From positions 1 to 5,901 of the forward strand of contig JAQQAK010000180.1 in the NCBI GenBank assembly GCA_028527945.1: 5,901 nt of DNA, read 5' to 3'. Position 1 is the stretch's first letter. Each line of letters opens with the position of its first letter. A model generated the notes under the pieces. That model saw only the letters and a list, made by a program, of their open reading frames with translations, was not told where the DNA came from and made no database searches. Both the position numbers and the translations under genes were made by a program. Positions 1 through 4,735 of this stretch are shown piece after piece. The DNA comes from Spirochaetaceae bacterium. Lineage in GTDB: Bacteria; Spirochaetota; Spirochaetia; UBA9216.

Positions 1-369
1 TACCTTCTAAAAGATGGAACAGGTGAATTTAATTATGGTGACAGTAGAAATGTTCATATAGAGAAAGCTTTAAAAATTATGCAAAATAATGTCTTTTCGA
101 ATTTAAATCTGGACAGCCTTTCAGAAAAACTAAAACTTAATAAATCCTACTTTATCAGACTTTTCAACAGTAAAATGAATATTACTCCAAAACAGTATTA
201 TCTTAATCTTAAAATGGAGGCAGCGTCTTCTCTTTTAACAAGTACAAGTCTTCCTATATATGATATAGCTGACAAGTTATGCTTCTACAGTGAATTTCAT
301 TTCAGCAAATCTTTCAAGCAGCATAAGGGCGTCCCCCCTACTGAATACAGAAACAATTATAGAAATTAG
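1..369 (+). CDS. AraC-family transcriptional regulator, C-terminal part (5' end outside window)
   Basis: The reading frame is open from the first base of the window to the TAG at 367-369, giving 122 residues. An ATG at 79 lies inside the first DNA-binding helix region, so it is not the real start and the gene begins upstream of the window. The visible part is the double helix-turn-helix DNA-binding domain of AraC/XylS regulators. The first HTH is around residues 36-60 (LDSLSEKLKLNKSYFIRLF), followed by the linker helix. The second HTH is around residues 83-110 (IYDIADKLCFYSEFHFSKSF), and the family tail PPTEYR follows. The usual Gly of the 'GF' turn in the second HTH is Cys (LCF), a tolerated variation. 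The ligand-sensing N-terminal domain is not visible, so inducer and target are unknown. Its stop codon overlaps the stop of the convergent riboflavin kinase gene. Confidence 0.92.
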   Translation, partial: YLLKDGTGEFNYGDSRNVHIEKALKIMQNNVFSNLNLDSLSEKLKLNKSYFIRLFNSKMNITPKQYYLNLKMEAASSLLTSTSLPIYDIADKLCFYSEFHFSKSFKQHKGVPPTEYRNNYRN

Positions 370-887
370 CAGTTTTCTTCTTTAAGAAACTCTTTAAAAG
401 CAACAACATCTTTTAAAACCTGTTCTTTAACAGCTTCAATACCAGGTAATTTTAAAATAGGCCTCAAATAGTGCAAAAAAGAAATGGAGATTTCTCTTCC
501 GTAAAGGTCTCCTTCAAAATCAAGAAAATAAACTTCTATAGTGATTTTAGAACTATCATCTACAGACGGCCGTGTTCCAAGATTGACAAGACCTGCAACA
601 CGCCTTCCATCAAGAATAGAAGAGACTCCATAAACACCGGATAGAGGTAGCAGACTATCTTCAGGAACCTTTATATTGGCAGTTGGCATTCCTACTGTAC
701 GCCCAAGCCCCTTTCCATGTACAACAGGCCCGCTAATAGAAAACTGAGTCCCTATCAGTTTATTTGCTGATATAATATCTCCTGAAGCAAGATATTCTCT
801 AAACTTTACATTATCAGTTTCAGATAAATTTTCCAGCTTCTTTTCTAAAGGCTTTACAATATAATTTTTGTCAGAAATACTGTTCAT
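366..887 (-). CDS. ribF: Riboflavin kinase, single-domain RibF lacking the FAD synthetase domain
   Basis: The 173-residue protein matches the C-terminal flavokinase domain of bacterial RibF, which makes FMN from riboflavin and ATP in the cytoplasm. Visible motifs are the glycine-rich HGKGLGRTVGMPTAN segment (residues 57-71, with the PTAN nucleotide/Mg site at 68-71), GVYGV (84-88), NLGTRP (102-107), the probable catalytic base Glu118 in IEVYFLDF, and DLYG (127-130). Bifunctional RibF is usually about 300 residues and carries an N-terminal FMN adenylyltransferase domain. Here residues 9-38 still resemble the end of that domain and the linker: KFREYLASGDI stands where SSxxIRxxLxxGD is normal. 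Everything before is absent, and an in-frame TAA lies two codons upstream of the ATG. The SSxxIR signature is degenerate, consistent with loss of the first domain. No good Shine-Dalgarno sequence is visible before the ATG. FAD would have to be made by another enzyme. Confidence 0.88.
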   Translation of the reverse strand: MNSISDKNYIVKPLEKKLENLSETDNVKFREYLASGDIISANKLIGTQFSISGPVVHGKGLGRTVGMPTANIKVPEDSLLPLSGVYGVSSILDGRRVAGLVNLGTRPSVDDSSKITIEVYFLDFEGDLYGREISISFLHYLRPILKLPGIEAVKEQVLKDVVAFKEFLKEENC

Positions 888-933
888 TACTTAATATGAT
901 AATAATTTTTTTGCAAACAGCATAGAAAAAAAT

Positions 934-949
934 ACTTTTATATAAAAGT
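934..949. promoter_or_regulatory. 16-bp perfect palindrome in the divergent intergenic region
   Basis: ACTTTTATATAAAAGT reads identically on both strands. It lies 6 bases upstream of the -35 box of the rightward promoter and about 50 bases upstream of ribF. It could be an operator, or could serve as an AT-rich promoter element for ribF, since its minus strand contains TATAAA. The region is A/T-rich, so chance is possible. Confidence 0.35.
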
Positions 950-954
950 CTTGT

Positions 955-983
955 TTGACAAAGAAACTCTCCAATACTAAACT
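955..983 (+). promoter_or_regulatory. Sigma-70-type promoter for the patatin-like gene
   Basis: A perfect -35 box TTGACA (955-960) is followed after 17 bases by TAAACT (978-983), which matches 4 of 6 bases of the TATAAT consensus. Transcription would begin near 990, giving a leader of about 75 bases before the ATG at 1066. No equally good promoter was found on the opposite strand for ribF. Confidence 0.65.
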
Positions 984-1000
984 CGAAATAGTTAGAAGGA

Positions 1001-1014
1001 CTGTAATTTTACAG
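1001..1014. promoter_or_regulatory. Operator-like palindrome just downstream of the predicted transcription start
   Basis: CTGTAATTTTACAG is a perfect 6-bp inverted repeat with a 2-base centre. It sits roughly 10-25 bases after the expected transcription start of the patatin-like gene, a position where a bound repressor could block transcription. The regulator is not identifiable from the site alone. Confidence 0.4.
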
Positions 1015-1030
1015 AAAATCAAACATCCAT

Positions 1031-1053
1031 AGCTCTCGGCTTTTACCGAGGCT
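1031..1053 (+). promoter_or_regulatory. Leader hairpin directly upstream of the Shine-Dalgarno of the patatin-like gene
   Basis: AGC-T-CTCGG (1031-1039) can pair with CCGAG-GCT (1046-1053), giving 8 pairs with a one-base bulge and a 6-base loop CTTTTA. It ends 2 bases before the GAGGAGG ribosome-binding sequence at 1055-1061. No U-run follows, so it does not look like a terminator. A role in translation control or mRNA stability is possible. Confidence 0.45.
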
Positions 1054-1065
1054 TGAGGAGGAAGA

Positions 1066-2364
1066 ATGTTTAAAAAAAGTTTACCGTACGCCTTAGTTTT
1101 GTCAGGCGGAGGAGCAAAAGGTGCTTATGAAATAGGAGCATGGAAAGCTCTTAAGGAGCTTGGTATAAAATTCAACGCAGTCTGTGGAGCCTCTGTCGGA
1201 GCCCTTAACGCGGCCATTATAGCACAGGATGATATAGAACTTGGAATGAAGCTTTGGTCAGAAATGACAATAGACAAAGTTGTTGATATTCCACCTGAGC
1301 TGCTTGAAAACGGAAAACCTAAACTAACCCTAAAAAACATTACAAAGATAGGAGATCTTAATCTAAATATAAAAAATCTTGGATTGGATCCCGCGCCTCT
1401 TCACAACCTTCTTAAAAATGAAATTAATGAAACAAAAATCCGTAAATCAGGAATTGATTTGGGAATTATAACCTTAAATGTAGACAACCTAAAACCATTT
1501 GAAATCTTTATAGATGCCATGCCTAATGGAACTCTGGCAGACTACCTTTTGGCAAGCGCCTCCTTCCCTGCTTTCAAAAGAGCAGAAATAAACGGAAAAC
1601 AATTTACTGATGGCGGAGTGTATGACAACATTCCCCATTCAATGGTAAAAAACCGCGGATACCGAAGAATCATTGTAATTGATATAGACGGAATCGGAAA
1701 TAATCGCAAACCTGATATTACCGGAACAGACACTATTTATATAAAGACAACAGTTCCTTTATGCAGCGTTTTAGACTTTGATCCAGATAAAGCGCTAACA
1801 GCTATTGAAGCTGGTTACCTTGATACAATGAAAGTTTTTGAAAAATACCATGGTCAAAAATACTTTATAAAGAGAAATAAAAAAATAGAAAAGGAATACT
1901 GGAACAGACTTTTCAAACCTGAGAATATAGAAAAATATTCAAAATACTTAAAACTTGAAAACAAAACGGCTTCTCCTGAGAATGTTGAAGAATTAATCAG
2001 AGATGTTCTTCCAAAAGAACAAAAAAATAATAAAGAACTTTTAATATGTCTTCTTGAATCAGCTGCCGGAGTTCTGGATCTTGAAAGGATAAAGTTGTAC
2101 ACAACAGAAGAACTAATAGAAGCAATAAAAAACAAATACTCTGAAATAATGCAGTCAGCATCTACACCGACAAAATCTGAATCCGAATCTTTTTTCAAAC
2201 GAATAGAAGACACGATAGAAGAGACATTAAACCTCTTTCGTTCAGACAAAGATTCTTCAAATTATTGTCCATATGAATACGCAAAAATATTAAAAGGGAC
2301 AAAGGCAACAGACAGTCTGTTTCCAGAATTAGCTCCTGCTGAAATATTTTTCAGCATTTTATAG
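1066..2364 (+). CDS. Patatin-like phospholipase / acylhydrolase
   Basis: The 432-residue protein carries all hallmarks of the patatin fold, a Ser-Asp dyad lipid acyl hydrolase. These are the oxyanion-hole loop GGGAKGAYEIG (residues 14-24), the nucleophile elbow GASVG with Ser43, the ASASFP block (163-168) and DGG with catalytic Asp182, followed by VYDNIP. No signal peptide or transmembrane segment is seen, so a cytoplasmic or membrane-peripheral enzyme acting on phospholipid or other fatty acyl esters is likely; the exact substrate cannot be read. The catalytic domain ends around residue 235-265. About 170 further charged, Lys/Glu-rich residues follow, largely helical in character, that I do not recognise. 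The start is supported by a strong Shine-Dalgarno sequence (AGGAGG, 1056-1061, 4-base gap). The gene appears monocistronic: it has its own promoter and leader and faces a convergent gene 38 bases downstream. Confidence 0.93.
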   Translation: MFKKSLPYALVLSGGGAKGAYEIGAWKALKELGIKFNAVCGASVGALNAAIIAQDDIELGMKLWSEMTIDKVVDIPPELLENGKPKLTLKNITKIGDLNLNIKNLGLDPAPLHNLLKNEINETKIRKSGIDLGIITLNVDNLKPFEIFIDAMPNGTLADYLLASASFPAFKRAEINGKQFTDGGVYDNIPHSMVKNRGYRRIIVIDIDGIGNNRKPDITGTDTIYIKTTVPLCSVLDFDPDKALTAIEAGYLDTMKVFEKYHGQKYFIKRNKKIEKEYWNRLFKPENIEKYSKYLKLENKTASPENVEELIRDVLPKEQKNNKELLICLLESAAGVLDLERIKLYTTEELIEAIKNKYSEIMQSASTPTKSESESFFKRIEDTIEETLNLFRSDKDSSNYCPYEYAKILKGTKATDSLFPELAPAEIFFSIL

Positions 2365-2402
2365 CATAGCTTAATAAATTAGAGGTCATTGTCTTTTCAA
2401 GC
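2365..2402. other. Short convergent gap; small direct repeat, no clear terminator
   Basis: Between the stop codons of the patatin-like and GH1 genes I see no strong GC-rich hairpin with a T-run on either strand. An 8-base direct repeat AGCTTAAT occurs at 2368-2375 and 2400-2407; the second copy covers the GH1 stop codon. Confidence 0.4.
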
Positions 2403-3815
2403 TTAATCAGCTCTATTCATTCTTATGATGTCTCTATACCAGTAGCCACTGTCTTTTATAGTTCTTTTCTGCGTTTCAAAGTCAACATAAACAAGTCCGG
2501 ATCTTTTAGAGTAACCATTTCGCCATTCAAATCCATCCAGAAAAGGATCTATAAAACAACCTCTAAGCTCACATCCTTCTTCAGCAGCATGAGCCGCCTG
2601 CTCCAAATACATTGAGAGATAATGAAGCCTTGCTTCATCTGGAATACGGTTTTCTACAAAATTATCAGTAAAGTTAGCTCCGGAAACAGAAACATATAGT
2701 GGAATATTGCCATAATCTCTGTTAATACAAGTCATTGCGTTATAAACACTTTCAGAATTAACCTCATGGCCTAAAGCGTTATAACGTTTACCATTTTTTA
2801 TATATTCACTTGAAGGAATACGGTTTCGCTTTATTTTTAATCCTAAAAAAGGTATCCATGGCGCAAATCCAGCAGAAACCCCTGTATTAATATTAATACC
2901 TAAAAAACTGACAGGTTTACTAATAATATCAAGATCTCCTTCAGGAAATTTTGACCATATCAAACTCATCCTGCTTAAAACTTTTTCAGGATACTTTCCT
3001 TTAAACAACGGTTCAAGAAACACACGGTTTAGAAATTGATCGGCTAAATCTACCGCACCCAAATCAACAGAAGCTTTAGTCGCCGGTTTTATAGGCCAGT
3101 AATTGATATTCATTCCAACACGCATAACCTTATCGTATGCTTTTATTCTTTCCATTGCTAATCCATGAGCCAGCAATTGATTATGTACACATCTAATCCA
3201 TAATAAGGGATTTTTTTTAGAGGGAGGATACTGACCTAATAAATATCCCATTGTTGAATAAAGAAAAGGCTGCTCAAAGGTAAACCAGTCCTTAACCCTG
3301 TCACCAAGTTTATTTACCACTACATCAGCATAATCCGCAAAATAATAGGCGGCTTGCCTTTTATCAAATCCACACTTTTTCTTTGCAAGGGTATATGGAA
3401 AATCCCAATGAAAGAGAGACACAAATGGTCTAATCTCAGCATTTAAAAGCTCATCGACTAACCTATCATAAAAATCAAGTCCACTTTGATTTACACTTCC
3501 AAAACCTTTAGAAAAAATCCTTGGCCATGATATCGAAAATTTATAGGAATCAAGACTCATTCTGTTCATCAAGACAATATCATCTTTATATAAATTGTAA
3601 TGATCAGCAGCAACATCCCCATTATCACTATTTGCAATTTTTTTTCTTTTATGAGAAAAAACATCCCATGAAGAAAGACCTCGGCCATCAATACCAACAG
3701 AACCTTCAATCTGATAAGCAGAAGAAGATGCTCCAAACATTACACTATCAGAAAAATGTGGATTTTTTATTAGTGATTGTTCAGGTACTTCATAGGCCAA
3801 GTTTTTTTCTTTCAT
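2403..3815 (-). CDS. Glycoside hydrolase family 1 homologue lacking both catalytic glutamates (predicted pseudoenzyme)
   Basis: The 470-residue length is normal for GH1 beta-glucosidase / 6-phospho-beta-glycosidase proteins, and the scaffold motifs are present. These include FGASSSAYQIEG (residues 27-38, with glycone-binding Gln35), GRGLSSWDVF (44-53), a YKFSISWPRI strand (91-100), FHWDFP (135-140, His136), GFEW (428-431) and GLVYVDF (440-446). The active site is dismantled. The acid/base motif TFNEP is TFEQP (179-183), so the catalytic Glu is Gln182. The nucleophile motif TENG is SVSG (376-379), so the nucleophile is Val377. The conserved Arg of YRFS is Lys92, NYY is NIN (308-310), the WS pair is DP (423-424) and the Phe of RFG is Ser439. 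Glu430 and Trp431, which contact sugar in many GH1 enzymes, remain. Normal retaining hydrolysis is therefore not expected; sugar binding or a regulatory role is an inference. Its ATG overlaps the stop of the upstream HAD gene (ATGA), and a GGAG at 3826-3829 lies 10 bases before the start. Confidence 0.9.
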   Translation of the reverse strand: MKEKNLAYEVPEQSLIKNPHFSDSVMFGASSSAYQIEGSVGIDGRGLSSWDVFSHKRKKIANSDNGDVAADHYNLYKDDIVLMNRMSLDSYKFSISWPRIFSKGFGSVNQSGLDFYDRLVDELLNAEIRPFVSLFHWDFPYTLAKKKCGFDKRQAAYYFADYADVVVNKLGDRVKDWFTFEQPFLYSTMGYLLGQYPPSKKNPLLWIRCVHNQLLAHGLAMERIKAYDKVMRVGMNINYWPIKPATKASVDLGAVDLADQFLNRVFLEPLFKGKYPEKVLSRMSLIWSKFPEGDLDIISKPVSFLGININTGVSAGFAPWIPFLGLKIKRNRIPSSEYIKNGKRYNALGHEVNSESVYNAMTCINRDYGNIPLYVSVSGANFTDNFVENRIPDEARLHYLSMYLEQAAHAAEEGCELRGCFIDPFLDGFEWRNGYSKRSGLVYVDFETQKRTIKDSGYWYRDIIRMNRAD

Positions 3816-4471
3816 TCAAGAAAATCTCCAATTTGGTCACATACAGCGTCAAGAGAACCAATCTCTTTAAAACATCTGTTTCTAATATTATCTGCTATTT
3901 CCTGAATATCTGGAACCCATACAGTTCTGGCTCCAGCATCAATTGCGGCTAACAAACCATAAATAGAATCTTCAAAAACAAGGGTCTCAGAAGGCTCAAG
4001 TTTCATTTTTTCAGAAACCTTTATATAAATTTCCGGATCTGGCTTTAAGTTATCAACCTCATCTCCGCAAAGGACAGCAGAAAATCTCTTTAAAATACTT
4101 GAAGAATCAAATTTCTTTTCTACCATATGTCTTTTCGTTGATGTCGCAAGCGCGTATGGAATATTTTTACCATCCAGAATATCCAAAAGCCTTAATGCCC
4201 CTTTTTTAAACGGTACACCATTTATTTTTACAAGATTAAAAAATTTCTTCTCAGTAGCAGCTCTTACTTCCACAAAAGGAAACTCTATTCCCATAGCATT
4301 TCTAATTATTGCTTCAGTCTCAGCGGCTGATGTTCCAATACATTCTGTTATAGTGTCAATTTCAAGTTCCCATCCCAATTCGGCAGCAGAAGCCGCAAAA
4401 TACTCTGAAAAAATACGTTCGCTATCTATCAAAGTTCCATCAAGATCAAAAACTACCGCTTTAATACTCAT
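3812..4471 (-). CDS. HAD-superfamily hydrolase, beta-phosphoglucomutase/phosphatase-like
   Basis: The 219-residue protein has every catalytic motif of the HAD subfamily I phosphatases and phosphomutases. Motif I is VFDLDGTLIDSE with nucleophile Asp9 and acid/base Asp11. Motif II is ATST (residues 109-112, Ser111), motif III is Lys143 in LKPDPEIY, and motif IV is FEDS with Glu167/Asp168. A helical cap lies between residues about 17 and 85. The combination resembles beta-phosphoglucomutase and sugar-phosphate phosphatases, but motifs alone do not separate mutase from phosphatase. It is the first gene of an operon with the GH1-like gene, overlapping by 4 bases, so the two are probably made together. 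The start is fixed by homology (motif I begins seven residues in) and by an in-frame TAA four codons upstream. The only good Shine-Dalgarno sequence lies unusually far away. Confidence 0.93.
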   Translation of the reverse strand: MSIKAVVFDLDGTLIDSERIFSEYFAASAAELGWELEIDTITECIGTSAAETEAIIRNAMGIEFPFVEVRAATEKKFFNLVKINGVPFKKGALRLLDILDGKNIPYALATSTKRHMVEKKFDSSSILKRFSAVLCGDEVDNLKPDPEIYIKVSEKMKLEPSETLVFEDSIYGLLAAIDAGARTVWVPDIQEIADNIRNRCFKEIGSLDAVCDQIGDFLE

Positions 4472-4491
4472 CCGATTACTTTAATGTTTTA

Positions 4492-4498
4492 TCTCCTT
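4492..4498 (-). promoter_or_regulatory. Distant Shine-Dalgarno of the HAD gene
   Basis: On the minus strand AAGGAGA stands 20 bases before the ATG, much further than the usual 5-10. Between them, ATTA-AAG-TAAT (4475-4485) could form a tiny stem that shortens the effective distance to about 10. No alternative ATG, GTG or TTG lies at the expected distance in the HAD frame. Confidence 0.45.
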
Positions 4499-4541
4499 TT
4501 AAACAAGAGAAAGTACAACTTCAACGAATACAGCATCTCAA

Positions 4542-4566
4542 TAAGTCCCCAAGAGGACAAGACTTA
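4542..4566. repeat. Inverted repeat in the HAD-GH1 leader
   Basis: TAAGTC (4542-4547) and GACTTA (4561-4566) are exact complements separated by 13 bases. An alternative inner pairing is GTCC/GGAC around CCAAGA. If transcription starts upstream (at higher coordinates) this would be an RNA hairpin in the operon leader. No T-run follows, so it is not a terminator. Confidence 0.3.
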
Positions 4567-4591
4567 CCCCTCTCTACAGTAGTGCTTTTAT

Positions 4592-4597
4592 TTTATA
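4592..4597 (-). promoter_or_regulatory. Possible extended -10 element for the HAD-GH1 operon
   Basis: The minus strand reads TGCTATAAA, an extended -10 pattern (TGnTATAAT-like), about 120 bases before the HAD start. The -35 position (AAACAT at 17 bases) is poor. It is an alternative to the promoter at 4622-4651. Confidence 0.35.
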
Positions 4598-4618
4598 GCA
4601 AACAGACTCATCATATGT

Positions 4619-4651
4619 TTGATACTACTTTCCAAGAGGAGAGTATATCAA
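4619..4651 (-). promoter_or_regulatory. Candidate promoter overlapped by an inverted repeat, HAD-GH1 operon
   Basis: On the minus strand a -35 box TTGATA (4646-4651) is followed after 18 bases by TAGTAT (4622-4627), which matches 4 of 6 -10 bases. The same stretch is an interrupted inverted repeat: TTGATACT (4619-4626) against AGTAT-AT-CAA (4642-4651), so both promoter boxes lie in the repeat arms. This arrangement suits a repressor, but the promoter is only moderate. Confidence 0.35.
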
Positions 4652-4678
4652 CTTAAAAAGCTCCAACCCTTTAGACAT

Positions 4679-4706
4679 AAAAAAACCGTCTTCGTAAAGA
4701 AGACGG
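4679..4706 (-). terminator. Rho-independent terminator of the BMP gene
   Basis: A perfect 8-bp stem CCGTCTTC/GAAGACGG (4686-4693 and 4699-4706) encloses a 5-base loop. On the minus strand it is followed by seven T residues (complement of 4679-4685). It lies 30 bases after the BMP stop codon and separates that gene from the HAD-GH1 operon, which therefore probably has its own promoter. Confidence 0.9.
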
Positions 4707-4735
4707 CTTTATATATCCGAAAAATCCGGAATCTA

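Noticed and set aside
1001..1014. CTGTAATTTTACAG as a LexA (SOS) box
   Set aside because: The enterobacterial LexA box is CTG-N10-CAG. Here the spacing is N8, and the downstream gene is not a typical SOS gene.
888..1065. Remnant of the missing FAD synthetase domain upstream of ribF
   Set aside because: The minus strand has stops in the ribF frame and no nucleotidyltransferase signature; the interval is instead the regulatory region of the divergent gene.
1125..2249. Three minus-strand open frames inside the patatin-like gene
   Set aside because: All are antisense to a gene with complete catalytic motifs. The translations are Ser/Phe/Ile-rich shadows without recognisable features.
2680..3285. 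Local frameshift or misread bases as the cause of the missing GH1 catalytic residues
   Set aside because: The minus-strand codons around both motifs were re-read. Flanking residues align with the family on both sides without any shift, and other active-site positions have changed as well.
3521..3952. Plus-strand open frame opposite the GH1 and HAD genes
   Set aside because: It lies across the start of one well-supported gene and the end of another. The product is low-complexity (His/Gln/Tyr/Phe-rich) and has no Shine-Dalgarno, so it is a shadow frame.
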